In this document: positions 45,485 to 57,214 of the stretch, one piece after another
How the letters are laid out: every line of letters begins with the position of its first letter
Numbering within the stretch: position 1 is the first letter of the stretch
NCBI GenBank assembly: GCA_029891345.1
Contig: CM057009.1
Location: 293,338,966-293,402,965, forward strand
Length of the DNA stretch: 64,000 bases
DNA from: Dryococelus australis
Taxonomy: Eukaryota > Arthropoda > Insecta > Phasmatodea > Phasmatidae
Direction of reading: 5' to 3'
Notes under the pieces: generated by a model
Told to the model about the DNA's origin: nothing
What the model saw: the letters and a program-made list of their open reading frames with translations, nothing else
Database searches by the model: none
Made by a program: the position numbers and the translations under genes

Positions 45485-45884
45485 GGCTATAGTTTTTTAG
45501 AAGTATTTTCACTTTTTTTTCAATCAAACCTTTGAAAAAGGCTACGTGCTAGGTTGTTTCCTAAATATGTCACTTACCGCTAGCCCCTGACGAGATAAAA
45601 GTGTATAATTTCTGTTAAACTGAACTTTAACTTATATCTAAAAATTATTATATTAGAATAACACGAGTGAGCAAATATGTGTGTTGATAATGCCTACTAA
45701 GAAATGGTTCCCATGCAAAATATTATTAGATTAAGTGCTCACGAATGTGGTGCGCTCACCCATTGGAAATATTTTTTTAAAAACAGAATTAAAGTTTTTT
45801 TTCTGCACACGAGGCGGAGGAATATCCTGAAAGTAGGACTTTAGCTGGGCTTCAGGAGAGCTGGAAGTAGCCGTGAATGGACTA
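45485..45884 (-). mobile_element. Family B MITE, near full length, reverse
   Basis: GCTATAGTTTTTTAGAAGTA, AATGCCTACTAAGAAATGGT, CGAGGCGGAGGAATATCCTG and the end GTAGCCGTGAATGGAC occur in family order. Confidence 0.82.
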
Positions 45885-45954
45885 TACAAAGGAAATTGTG
45901 TCGCTGTAACCTCTGTGTGCATAAACATGCGATTTCTTTTTTTTTTTTTATCTA

Positions 45955-46310
45955 GCGATGGCTGGCGGGACGGGCGGAGTCAGGTCGGGCCGGGCTGTGA
46001 AGTTGAACAAAGAGGGGCGAGGTTGGGGGTGAGCACCGTGCCGCCTTGTTCGTGTCGGCGCTGCAGGAGCGGGGGGTTGTTTTTTTTGCCGCTCGCGTCT
46101 CGCGTAATTCGACGCCGCCCGGGGTTGCACGTCGTGGAAGCGTCGGGCGCGGGGGACTTTTTCCTCACCCCGGAATGCCCGCACAAAGCTAGGGCCGATC
46201 TCTCCCGCGTCTCCTCCTACCCACCCACCCACTCACCCACCCACCCGCCCGGCCCGATCTGATTTCCCAGCATTCAATAAGCGAGGAAGAATGCCGCTAC
46301 AAGCACACGC

Positions 46311-46342
<32 letters not shown>

Positions 46343-46460
46343 TTGAGCTGCGGGGCTCGTGTTTCAGGTGCCGTGACGTCACTTCCTGCGCCGTCAAGGA
46401 GGGGAGGGGGGAGAAACTCATAAATCGAGCGTGTCGCTATTTTGTTCATCCCCAACACCC
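45955..46460. promoter_or_regulatory. GC-rich CpG island-like segment with CRE-like site
   Basis: This is the sharpest GC-rich block in the window. The left half is G-rich and the right half C-rich, and it is dense in CpG. TGACGTCA at 46374-46381 is a perfect CRE palindrome, followed at once by ACTTCC, an ETS-type site when read in reverse. It also holds a CCCA-rich tract at 46219-46255 and a CA microsatellite at 46303-46342. A housekeeping-type promoter or 5' exon is possible, but I find no convincing start codon, splice pattern or protein, so this is inference. Confidence 0.4.
46303..46342. repeat. CA microsatellite
   Basis: About 20 CA units with early CG interruptions. Confidence 0.92.
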
Positions 46461-46699
46461 CCTTCTTCACGCCCCCCCCCCCCTCCTCAAATGTTCCTCT
46501 TAATCCAAACCCCGTGTAGTGGTATTCTCGACGTTTCCATCTAGAGAATGCTCTAGTTTCTGTCTCGAGGCACCCCCCCCGAGACTCCTATAGCTTCTTC
46601 ACGCTTGATTTTCAACACAGTTGAAATCCCCGCCGGGGTAATTCTTTTCCGCTAGCCATTACGAGCAGAACTGAACTCCGCTCCGGTGCTAATGGCCCG

Positions 46700-47915
46700 G
46701 TAGAAACCGTGGAATTGTAAGGGACTTGAAACGTGTCACCGTTGCGCCAGTTATTGCTTTGACTTCTCTAGCACAAAGAAGTATTAACTTTGAATGGTCG
46801 CAAAATTTAAACGCTACGCTTACAAACTATGCGAAAGTGAATCTTTTTTCCTTAATTTCGTTACAAGCATTCACCCGGTGCTCTATTTGCGTAAAATATA
46901 TGCAGTCATGGCTGCTTTTTTATAGTATAGATTTTCAGAATGGTTCGGGCGACCCCTATTGTGTGTACAATTGTGGTCTTAATTTAGCGTGTGGACCACA
47001 GTGAAATTTAATCGCGGTAGGTTGTGGCGAAATAACGGTCGTACGTAGAACATTATATTTCCTAACGTACACGTTTTATGTTTATGCTATTCAACGAAAA
47101 AAAATATTATGGTTATGCTTGGTGTAATATTACAGGAAATATATCCATCAAATATCTTAACTTCTTAAAAAAAAATTGCTCTTCTACTAGTCTTTTCTAC
47201 CCCGATCAACGTTTATGTTGATTTTGTATCCAAACAATTCCACGAAAAAACTAAAAGTTGACAAAAACCTACACGGTAAAAAGTTCTTATATTTTGGTGA
47301 GCTTTCAAAAATCCTTGAATTTTCAGGTTGTTATAAAAATACAGCATGAAATTTTATCTGTGGTATTTAGAGTGCAATTTTTCCATTAGAGTTATGTTGC
47401 CTGTAATGTAAACAATCATTCACAGTTAACTATCAGAGGGTGCAGTGTGTTACAAAACAGTTACGGTGAGTGAAAACGCCAGTTTTTGCCATTGACGATT
47501 TTCAAATATTTAGGGAACAAATATTGTCGAGATGCTTTGATTGGGCATTTCACCTCTGTGAAATGTTTGGAGCCAGAATGACACATTGGCTGCCAGGTCT
47601 GGCTGAACCCTTCAAATCGAATTGCATATACCAAGGTAATACAAAAACATTGTTCGCATTTACTAGGGATTGGCAGTAGGAAAATATATGTAGGTTTGAA
47701 ATCATTCTTAAGATATTCTGCCCTTTTTCTTCAGTATTTCTAATATTTTGTCGTATTTTTTTAACTTACATGTTTCGAATGTGTAATGGCACATCTTTAA
47801 AATGTAAAAAGGAAACAGGGATCTTTACTGGATAGTTGTTATATTATTTCATTTTGTCTCTGAAATTGTGCATTCCATTACTTGTGAAGTCCTAGGATTT
47901 ATATGTAAAATGCCT
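46700..47915. other. No confident gene; one exon-like stretch
   Basis: ATTTAG at 47508-47513 followed by an open stretch to CAAGGTAAT near 47634 has the look of an internal exon of about 121 bp with acceptor and donor. The encoded peptide, including MTHWLPGLAEPFKSN, is not one I recognise. Confidence 0.25.
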
Positions 47916-47920
47916 GTATA

Positions 47921-48330
47921 CGTTGTTCATGGTAAACTGAGCACTTTTGAAAGTTTCGCTTAAGATCTACTTGCATGGACATTGTGTGTTCTTCCACCAA
48001 ATGTACAAATTAGCATTTCCATGTTCCTTATCACTTTATTCATGAGTCGGTTAAGTGAAACCGAAAAATTGTAGAAAGGTAAATGTTTTACAAATTGGTT
48101 AATTCTTACACCTACATGCATTAAAAAACAAAAAAAAAAAGCTTTTCTATGCACATAAATGTTACCTAACACTTTAATTCAATGTCAAGACATGAAACTT
48201 CTTTCCCTCCAGTGTTATCAACTTGACTGGGCCCATGCCAGTCATTGGGGCCATAAAAATACAAGCAGATAGTGGCAGTGGCATTTTTCAAACAATGATT
48301 TAGAAAGTGTTTATTGAACCATGAATAGCT
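47921..48330 (+). mobile_element. Family A MITE, full length, diverged
   Basis: CGTTGTTCATGGTAAACTGA at the left and TGAACCATGAATAGCT at the right are changed terminal repeats. The internal block order is conserved over 410 bp. Confidence 0.8.
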
Positions 48331-48334
48331 TATA

Positions 48335-49225
48335 AGAATCATGTCTTGCATTTTCTCGTGACGCTATACGGCAGTATCGAGTGGCCGGGTACGGTTGGCA
48401 ACAGGGATCCACACGGAATCGTGTTTTCGCTACGTTTGTTTTGATCGGAGTCTGATGGCAGGGGCTGATGACATGACATGGCTGCTGTTTGAATACTTCA
48501 TCGCGTGGCCAGTCGATCGTTCGCCGTGTCGCAGCGCATAGTTGCCGAAAGGGTATCGATTCTCTCGCCTGTCTCTCGTGCAGTTCTTTTCCCTCGCACG
48601 AAGTTGTGCCCTGATGGGATGAAGGCAAGATTACGCCGTGAGAAGTAATTAATTCAACTGCAGCCATTCGAGTTTTCTTTCTTTTGATAGCCCTGCTTGC
48701 TTATTTTTGCTCGTTATGTATCCTTCTTTCACTATACTAGTGACATAGTAAATAGGATTCGTCCGTAGATCGAATTACACTGTGAAAATTTTAGAAACAT
48801 GATCCTATTACGCTAGTTATTGATCGAATTTTCATAAAAAACAAGAGAGATTCTCGTGGCTATGAGTTTTGATTGTTATGCAGAATAACATGTTAAATAT
48901 TAGAATCAACCCCCCCCCCCCCCCGCCTCCCAGACCTTAGTGTTTCAATTATATCAGTGCAGTTTAGGGTAGGTCTTTTTTGAAAAGATTTTCAACCATT
49001 AACCGTGAACCATTTACAGATGAGATGCATGGTGCATAAGAAAATGCACGTACCTATTTGCAGTTAACTGACAGCTATGAAGGAAAACACTTTTCACGTT
49101 TTAACATTGTGCGAAATGTTGACGTCAATATTAATTTTTAGACAGTGAATTTTTTAAAATTTGGTTTGTGTTCGTTTTATGTAAATAGTGTAAGAACTAG
49201 CATAGTGTAAAAACTTAAGAGTACA
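48335..49225. other. No gene recognised; poly-C tract
   Basis: A run of 15 C lies at 48910-48924. The 118-codon reverse frame at 48311-48667 begins in the A element's flank and has no recognisable domain. Confidence 0.4.
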
Positions 49226-49227
49226 GA

Positions 49228-49360
49228 AGTGAAACGGCCTCTTCTACCGCGAACTACAGTCGAACGGACTAGCAAAATCACGACACTTGCCAGTAACATG
49301 ATACAACACTATTCGCCAATCAGCGTCTTGTACCTTACTTGCCAAACGACAGCAAAATCA
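49228..49360 (-). repeat. Repeat family L copy, reverse
   Basis: CGCTGATTGGCGAATAGTG and TTTTGCTAGTCCGTTCG read on the minus strand resemble the copy at 44.5 kb, and CAGAAGTGAAACGGCCTCTT gives the outer end. Confidence 0.6.
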
Positions 49361-49369
49361 GCAAGGAAA

Positions 49370-49530
49370 TTTCTGTGGATGAAAATAATTGTGATCGAAT
49401 TCATTAGCGTTGGAATCAGAAACATATACAACACTACAAATACCCACGTGCCTTATGCGGGACTCGAACCAAGAACTCATCATATAGTAAGGTGGCATAC
49501 AACCAACTGCGTTATGGAGGTAGGATTAAA
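49370..49530 (-). mobile_element. tRNA-derived SINE family T, reverse
   Basis: On the minus strand CATAACGCAGTTGGTTGTAT is the A box and TTCTTGGTTCGAGTCCCGC the B box, about 40 bases apart. The head and the following CATAAGGCACG correspond to the SINE at 63451-63619. Confidence 0.8.
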
Positions 49531-49663
49531 AGCATCAACTTGCTAACTTTTACGATTTTTCCGTAAAATGTACGGAAATCATACCCTTTTTACGGTTTTA
49601 CGAACACGCCTTGATTTTTTACGAATTTCAATACTGGGAAAAATTTTAGAGTGAATATTTAGT

Positions 49664-49770
49664 AGAGACGGGACTTTCTATACTTCGATTCCTCGAAATA
49701 TCTCGATACTGTGACGTATCGAATATCGCGACGCGCATATCGATATATTTGTTCGATGCGTGGCTTGGTC
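49664..49770 (+). mobile_element. Possible hAT-like terminus
   Basis: TAGAGACGGGACTTTCTATA resembles TAGAGAC-type hAT ends and is followed by repeated ATCGATA/TCGAAT words. No matching right end is seen. Confidence 0.3.
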
Positions 49771-50286
49771 TGCCATTTTCACAATGGTCATGAAGTAGCA
49801 CAGATTATTTTGGTTCTATAGTTTAGTGGTTTCGGAAAGCCGGTGAAGTGTATTTATCTAACGATTCTGCTAATTAATATGTATAGATGGCAGAGAAACG
49901 TGTAGTACGGATTGCAACAGAACAACATGTATTCAGGAGTTGCAAATATGAATTACGGACAGTAAGTCAGTGTGTATTGTAAATAACGTATTTTTAAACG
50001 GTTAGAAAATGTTTTTCTGAAATGTTCGTGGCCTAGAAAACCATTTCAATTCTTTTTTGCAGTGTAAAAGAAAACATGTTTATTGTATAGAAAACTAACT
50101 TCGCCAAAAATATTTACGTCCTAAGTGTGTTTAATATTTGAATTGGTACTACCCACCTATTTACCGCGTTTTCTTTCGGTAAGGTTAAAACTTTATGTAA
50201 TAATTTGAATGTTTCTTTCATACGAAAAATTTTAGTCTTTTTCATTAAAACAGTATGTAATTAAATACGGCAGTCTCGTAAGAAGA

Positions 50287-50400
50287 AGCGAGTGAAGAGA
50301 TTTTGACGGCTCTTAACATTGAGGTCTGAGAGCCAATTCTCGTAATAAGAGGTACAAAACAACGTCATTACATGAAAGAAAGTCTCTCCGAACCCCATCC
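50287..50400 (-). mobile_element. SINE family S fragment, reverse
   Basis: TTTTGACGGCTCTTAACATT and GAGGTCTGAGAGCC match the far end of family S. The rest of the element has decayed. Confidence 0.6.
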
Positions 50401-50409
50401 AATCCACTG

Positions 50410-51950
50410 GCAATAAAATTAATGGAGCCCCAACAGTATAACTTTGCCTAACAAAAACAAAGTAGGTTGGAATGGTAACCTACATTGATCATAGCATTTG
50501 TTTACAATACACTCATTGTTTTCTTCATAGAGAGAGCAGCTGTTTCACAATGATACATTGCGGCCGTGCTACGTTTTTAGAACTGTCAAAATTTAGTGAA
50601 CTTATGTTTGGTTTTCTGAATGCAAGTGCATATTTTGATTTTTTACTTGCCTTGTGCTTACATTCGGTATGTCATATTTATTTTACGTGTTGTGTGTGTG
50701 TACGATCTGTGAAAACGACCAACGCAAAACAGCTAACAGAATAGTAAATTTATCTTTCTTCAGGTAGCGGAAAAATTGCTATTTTCATTTTTCATCTGGC
50801 GATAAACAATTCCCACATTTCCTCTATTTGACTTACTCCAGGAAAAAAAAATGTAATGCTTGTTTTTCTAAATAAAAACTCGTAAGCTTTCTTAGTTCGA
50901 AAAATAACATGTAGGTATTGCACATTTTTGATATCCAAGTTTTAAATGTTATAATTTTTAAATTGGATTAATTGCAGAATAGGGATTTTTTAATATTAGA
51001 AAGTAAATTTTTAATACTTTTATGGTAAGCTCATTAATACTATAAATGTAAATATGAGTAGGGCATGGAAGTTATATTAAACTAATGTATATTTCAGCCA
51101 CGGCAGGAATAAGTATATTTTTGCTTTGCATGTCATACTAAGCAAACACATTCCATGATGTATAGTCTTCTCTAGGGGAAATAATAGTTTCTGTTCCCAA
51201 ACACTGAACAAAGTTAGATTATATTAAATTTTCATTGTAAAATCATGTAAATTTTATTACTTGAAATTAAGTGTGAATGTTAAGAAAAATTAGTGTATGT
51301 AAAATTGCCGCGGACAGTTTACGCGTGTTCTAATAATTTTGATCCATTTTACTGATTGGAAACTTTAAAAGTTGGCAAGTCTGCGGATGTAAAAATCTAA
51401 TGTTTTGGTAGACGGGGTTCACGAAAATAAAATATTTACAGGGCCGTCATTTTAAAATGTATTATTCGAGTCACTTAATCATTTAAGTTTACATGGCCTA
51501 CTGCTGCAGTATTTGTGTGCAAAATTTGATGGGGAATAGTTTTTTTGTTTCCGGAAATAAGACATAAATGTTGCATTTCTTAACCTAGCATTATCTCACA
51601 AAAAGAAGGATAAAGGAGACTCGTGCGTAAAATTGATACTTCTAATGGATGCAAAGGTTAGGCGAATTTTGTTAAATGTTTATTTATATATATATGGACT
51701 AATTAAATTATTTTATTGCAGCCGCTGAAAAAAAACTGAATTAAATTATGTAAGTTTACATGGCCTATTTTGGCACTACTAGTGTGCAAAATTTGGTGGT
51801 AATTGGTTAGTCCCACCCCCCCCCCCCTCCCGAGATATCACAAAAAAAAATTATTTATCTCACGCCATCTTAGAAAATTGAATAAAAAAGACGCTATGTA
51901 TTGGTGTATTTATTAATACTTGTAATAGATGCTGTTACAATTTTTCTCTC
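50410..51950. other. No gene or repeat recognised
   Basis: AT-rich sequence with a poly-C run near 51818-51828. The 90-codon frame at 50472-50744 is rich in cysteine and histidine but has no motif spacing I recognise. Confidence 0.4.
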
Positions 51951-51959
51951 GAAATTCAA

Positions 51960-52200
51960 TGGGCTAAACCAAGTTCGATGCGGGATGGAGGTCTTAATTA
52001 AATAAAAGAGTCAGTTATAATTTCCTAATTTTATTTACAATAATTACAAACTAAATTCTCTCAACTCAACATCTCACAATAAATTGATATCACTTACTGT
52101 TTCCTAATAATGACTTCAATTAATACAATTTATAATAACCTTAAAGAAATCAAAGAAATTAAATAATTAAAAATCATCCCCAATAGATAGTTTATCAACT
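51960..52200 (+). repeat. Repeat family K, copy 2
   Basis: GGGCTAAACCAAGTTCGATG, GGATGGAGGTCTTAATTAAA and AATTCTCTCAACTCAACATC are collinear with the copy at 15.70 kb. Confidence 0.68.
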
Positions 52201-52216
52201 TATTCAATAATTTTGT

Positions 52217-52257
52217 GTGTGTATATATAAATATATATATATATACACACACATACA
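52217..52257. repeat. GT/TA/AC microsatellite, near-palindromic
   Basis: GTGTGTGTATATATA and TATATACACACACA surround a central AT tract, so the stretch can form a hairpin. Confidence 0.85.
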
Positions 52258-52259
52258 CC

Positions 52260-53240
52260 TCGAACCTCCTCTCTAACCGGATCATCACGCTCGCTACCCT
52301 GCTGTTTCCCTTCTTCTGGGAAGTTCGTAGATGATTGACAGCGGTGGTTAAGCTGCAGCAACGCTCAGCTCCTGGCTGGCGTCACAGCCCCTCCTCCCCT
52401 TACTGGAGATGCCGACAAATGTAACGAAGGTGCAAGAATATTCTGGGAATTAGGACACTCGACACTACTCGGGAATATGCGAAATTTCTGTATGACGGCC
52501 TACGGCACTACCCAAATACTTCCACCGCTCAGTTGCCAGCAATTTTTGGCAAAGACCATCTGGTTGAGTGCTGCCGCGAAGTCAAATGTGATACGGCTGC
52601 GGACGAAGTGTTCGTGCGTGGTGTGAATGGATGAGAAACCGATGAGTGAAGGCTACTGTGCGCGATGGCGCTCGAAGAGCCTAGAACATTGCAGACTGGC
52701 GAGACTTGGACTAAACTGAGGTGGAAATGAGTGGACACTAAATAATGTGTGTCGACGACGGTGTACGTGTTACACAGTATGCACATTTATTGTACACTGC
52801 TGCTTGTCTACGATCAGTGCAGCCAGTTTCTTCCTCGCGTGGACGTTGCTGCGTTTAAATCTTATGATTGGCTGTTGCTTTTATACACTGAGCATTGAAC
52901 ATTTCGTTCGGAACAAAAAAAATTGTTCTGTTTCTTCCCGCCCGAAATTACTCGTACGTTGGACAGAACAGAGTTTTAACCACGCGTGAATTTAACCATT
53001 TCTCGTTCTGTAAAGATCTAATTTTATGCCTACAATCGTATTTGTAAACCTGTAATGCTCACTTACTCGTTCAAACCTGCTGGCAGTTGTCATTCATGAA
53101 CTTGAGAGATTGATTGTGAACCATTTGGCGTCCCTCCTCACACACTACTTGTTAAAATACGTTATCGCGCGTACATTCCAGATAAATTAGCTTTCTGTGT
53201 AACACGTCCTTTATAAAAGCACCGTGACGGAATGAGCTAC
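52260..53240. other. No gene recognised
   Basis: The stretch to 52.7 kb is of mixed GC content and may be the continuation of repeat K. The 85-codon reverse frame at 52529-52786 is serine-rich and unrecognised. Confidence 0.35.
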
Positions 53241-53248
53241 CACGACTC

Positions 53249-53292
53249 TCTTATCCGTGTCACAGCACGACATCTTATCCGTGTCACAGCAC
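53249..53292. repeat. Short tandem duplication
   Basis: TCTTATCCGTGTCACAGCAC occurs twice, 24 bp apart. Confidence 0.92.
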
Positions 53293-53766
53293 ATGTGCTG
53301 TTCTTCGACATTGCAAGACGTTAGACAAGACATTCTTTGTAAGACTGATGCCCATTGTGCTGTACGTGTTGGCCTTGCGATCCATCCGGATGCTGTCGGA
53401 ACCCTGCGAAGTGTGGGTAACTAATCGATTTCACTTCGTTGATATTTGACCCGTACTTTTGTAGCACTCCACGAGAAAAGAAAATCGGCATTTTTAATCT
53501 TTTGTTCCCATGCGCTAGCGTGGCGCTCAAACAAAAAAAATACTTTCGAGTGGATAACTTGTACGAAATTTAACCAAACTTATTTCGCGGCGATTTCGGT
53601 TTTTTTTTGTGAAGTTTTGAATAATAACGTAATTAATAATTTTGAGAACCAGAAAGAGAGTTTTATCGCAACTTGTGAAGTGTATTTCAGGCATTGAATT
53701 AAAACAGCTACATGCGTACATAAATATATGTTTGTACACAAGAGGTCGTAGGTTAATTTTATTATA

Positions 53767-53998
53767 GGCTGTTCACGGTAAAGTGACCACTTTTATGGCT
53801 GTAGTTACTTTTTTATTTCAGCCATTTCTTATCCTTTAACCACATTTTGAAATAAATATTGTCATGTAAGTAATAAACACAGTGTATATATTCCACCACA
53901 CTCGAAAGTTTACGCCTAAGGCTAAAATAAAATTTATTTATTGACTATTATTCCAATTGAGAGGGCTTACAAAAGTGCTCACTTTACCATGAATAGCC
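53767..53998. mobile_element. Short family A' MITE with TA flanks
   Basis: The ends GGCTGTTCACGGTAAAGTGA and CTCACTTTACCATGAATAGCC enclose 232 bp with the same interior as the copy at 21475-21709. TA stands on both sides (53765-53766 and 53999-54000), which gives the best view of the target for this end type. Confidence 0.88.
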
Positions 53999-53999
53999 T

Positions 54000-54605
54000 A
54001 TAACAATTGCTATTCAAAATTGCAATTATTTTAACCCACTAAAATTACATCACATCAGTTCGAGTATGGCTTCCTGCATTACATTTCAGTACTGCGCCTG
54101 GTTTGACATTTTCATTAAACGTATTATCATGAATATATAAGGAAGTAGTCCAGGCTTTTAAAAATTTCAAAAGTCGTTAACTATTTAATACGGCAAAAAT
54201 AATTATTAGCAAGTAGCAAATGGTTACAGTGATACCTCGTGAATTTTTTTTAAGGAACTTATTTAAACCATTTCTTTTGCAAAAAAAATTACTGGCTGAT
54301 TTTCCTGACGGTGGCATGGATAGGCGCTTTTATTTTGCTTGCTAACGTTGGTAAACTTTTCTGTTTGTCATCTTTATCGATATATCGTTCCCCAGTAGAA
54401 CATTTCATTTTTTAAATGTCCATCGCTTGTAGGTCTACACCGGGTTGGATCAATAAACGATCATCTTCCATCAGTTTACGATACTCATCAAATAGACGCT
54501 TCTAGTTATTTGTTTATTATGCAAGTGCTTTTATATTTTTATTTGTACTATTCTTTCTCATATGTTACAATTTTTAAACACATATTTTACAACTTTCGCG
54601 TGAAA
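54000..54605. other. No gene or repeat recognised
   Basis: AT-rich DNA. The frames are short and unrecognised. Confidence 0.4.
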
Positions 54606-54609
54606 TATA

Positions 54610-55480
54610 TCTTTATATATATAATTCTTCTGTGCGTGTGTGTCACTGAACTCCTCCTAAACGGCTGGACCGATTTTGATGAAATTTTTTGTGTGTGTTC
54701 AAGTGGATTCGAGAATGGTTTAGATTCACAATTCGGTCCACTACAAAATGTTTTTTTAATAATTTTTTTATTTATTAGTTATTGTTGATCTTGGAATGTT
54801 TTACATTGTATCCGGCAGACAGCGCTGCGATCGCGGTGTCGAATATCCAAAAATATTTCATTTTACTTCCAGTTTGTCCCGATAGTGGCGCTGCGATCAG
54901 ATTCAGGAGAATTTCGTAACTTTGTGTTGTTATTGTGTTAAAATAAATCGCGTGCTAATTGAAATATTACATTCAGATGTAATTAGTGTGTGAAGGGTTT
55001 TGAAGTGTAGATAAAAACTATACATTGTGCAAAAATCCTTGCTTTTCGCACGGCCAATTATATGTTGCGTGTTCAAGGGTTGGCAAACCATCGAGTTTGT
55101 TTGTTTATAACCCTCAAGGATTAACCAAAAATATTGTACATTCAATGGCATTACGATAAATTTATTTTTTGTACATTAAAAAAATATACCTGTTATGAAA
55201 ATAGCTCGAGTTTTATCTTTTTTACCCTTTAATTAAAACAAGTTTAAGTTTCTATTCAACATAGCTTCTATATTCAACTTAGCTCATAGTATATACATAT
55301 CCACACGCAATCGATAGATCGAATTGTGGTAACTGTACATGTGATGACGTCAGGTATTGTAATAACTTTTTTATAAAAATTTTCATCAAAACGGTCCAGA
55401 TTGTTACAACTTATTTAAAAAAGTTTGAAATTTTCGGATTTAAGACATATGTACAGGACAACGTCTGTCGGGTCCGCTAG
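54610..55480 (+). mobile_element. Non-autonomous Helitron-like element
   Basis: It begins TCTTTATATATATAATTCTT after an A and ends GGTCCGCTAG before a T. This is the TC...CTRR structure inserted between A and T, with no terminal inverted repeat and no duplication. The near-end GGACAACGTCTGTCGGGTCC can form a short hairpin, as Helitrons have. GGCTGGACCGATTTTGATGA near the left is a motif I recall from many arthropod repeats of this kind. The 871 bp hold no Rep or helicase coding sequence. Confidence 0.75.
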
Positions 55481-55482
55481 TA

Positions 55483-55520
55483 CATATATATATATAATGT
55501 GTGTGTGTGTGTGTGTGTTA
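55483..55520. repeat. TA then GT microsatellite at the Helitron 3' border
   Basis: A TA tract followed by about ten GT units starts two bases after the Helitron-like 3' end. Confidence 0.9.
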
Positions 55521-55776
55521 TAGAATACTAAACAGATATAGGAAATGTTTAGCCTACATTTTTATAATTTAAATTTTATATTTTAGCGTATATAACTTTA
55601 TACAACCATACCGAGTCATAAGTTAAATGCTATAAATAAGCAGCAAGTCGCCCATAACTGTCGCTGTGAAGCTACAGACATTTTCTACCCATAATCCAAA
55701 CGATGTTAATGTAACTCACACTTGAATAACACATATACATATCTAATTTAAAAAGATTGACTGCCATACATTTACG

Positions 55777-55800
55777 TTTTTTTTTTTTTTTTTTTTTTTT
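55777..55800. repeat. Poly-T run of 24
   Basis: An uninterrupted T tract. It might be the reverse of a poly-A tail, but no retroelement body is recognisable next to it. A second T-run of about 16 lies at 55913. Confidence 0.9.
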
Positions 55801-55974
55801 GGGTTCTAGCTCAATCAAGAGTCCACTCATCCCTTGACATGTTCTGGAGCATGTCTTCTTCATATACGATTTCACAGTTTTTTATGTCGCGGCAAGTCGG
55901 CTCGGTAGCGCCTTTTTTTTTTTTTTTTGCCGCGACCATCTTCAAGTGCTGATTTGTGAGGTTATGTAGCTGTA

Positions 55975-56387
55975 CACTGTTCACGGTAAACTGGGTACTT
56001 TTGAAAGCGCTGCTTAGGAATTACTTGCATGCACATTGGGTATTCTTCCACCATCTGTAAAATTAACATTGCCATGGGCCTGTTCGCTTTATTCATACGT
56101 TAAATAACTGAAAATTCGAAATTCTTATGAATAATATTTTACGAGTTCGCTAATTCCTACTCGTAAATGTATTTAAATAACCTTAAAGTAAAATAAATCA
56201 TTTCAGTATTAACAGAGCTTTAACTTAATATTTAAAATTCAAAGTTATGACACGAAACTAGTTTCCCGTAGTCCTGACCAACATTACTGGGCGCTTGCCA
56301 ATCAGCGTTTCCGCTCAAATAAGTGCAAATACGGACGGTGACATTTTTGCATGTTTAGTTCCAAAATTGCTCACATTGCCATTAGCC
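55975..56387 (+). mobile_element. Family A MITE, diverged
   Basis: The left end CACTGTTCACGGTAAACTGG and the diverged right end GCTCACATTGCCATTAGCC flank 413 bp. Family B sequence begins within about ten bases on the right. Confidence 0.78.
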
Positions 56388-56395
56388 TTTAGCAT

Positions 56396-56720
56396 ATAGT
56401 TACTTCAAAATTTCTTGAAGCGCTGCTAAAGTTCTACTTCTAGGATATTCCTCCGCCTCGATCAAAAAGAGATTAGCCTAGTCTAGAAAATTACACCAAA
56501 GGGACGACGCACTGCATTTACGCGCACTTACTGTAGTAATATTTTGCATAATAACTATTTCCTACTAGGTATCACCAACGCACCTATATTCTCCCAGTTT
56601 ATATCCGTATTAAATATGAATGAAATATCATAATTTATAGATAAAATGGAAGTACAAGTTCAATTGCAAGAAAAATAATATACTTTTACGTTAACATCGT
56701 TATAAAATACTTGTTATAAA
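56396..56720 (+). mobile_element. Family B MITE, right-truncated
   Basis: AGTTACTTCAAAATTTCTTG, TAGGATATTCCTCCGCCTCG and TTCCTACTAGGTATCACCAA are in family order. The outer left end is missing at the border with the A element. Confidence 0.78.
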
Positions 56721-56724
56721 TGCA

Positions 56725-57210
56725 CTCCAAGAAATTATTCAGACATTTACCATACCAGTGTATATGTTTAGTGAGAAAGCAGGAATGATAATGTTTCCCC
56801 TTATACAGTCATTGTAGCGTTCCTACATTTGCTCAGGAAACAGTCAAATGCATAGGGAAGTTCCCAACAAATTATATATATTAACGCTACTAAACATTCC
56901 TATATCTGCGTGGTAATATTACCATACAGTGTATAGGTTAAAAACTTCCATTACAGATTAGGAAGTTTACTAGAAAAATGTTTCCGGTGGACATGTTTAG
57001 GAACAAACACATCAAGGTTATATAAAAAAAAAGTTGGCTAAAAAAGAGAGAATAAGCCGCGAATAGACCCAAGCTGCCGTGTGTGTTAAAACTACTGTAA
57101 AATGCAGTAGATGTCGGGCGTGGAGATGACTCGTGGCAAGGGCGTGCGGCGTGGCGGCTTGGGCGTTGGCCTCGGGCAAGCCAGATATATTTATTCTCGA
57201 GCCCGTGGCC
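56725..57210. other. No gene recognised
   Basis: The right part (57090-57210) is GC-rich and leads into the minisatellite. A 96-codon reverse frame here is unrecognised. Confidence 0.4.
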
Positions 57211-57214
57211 GCGT

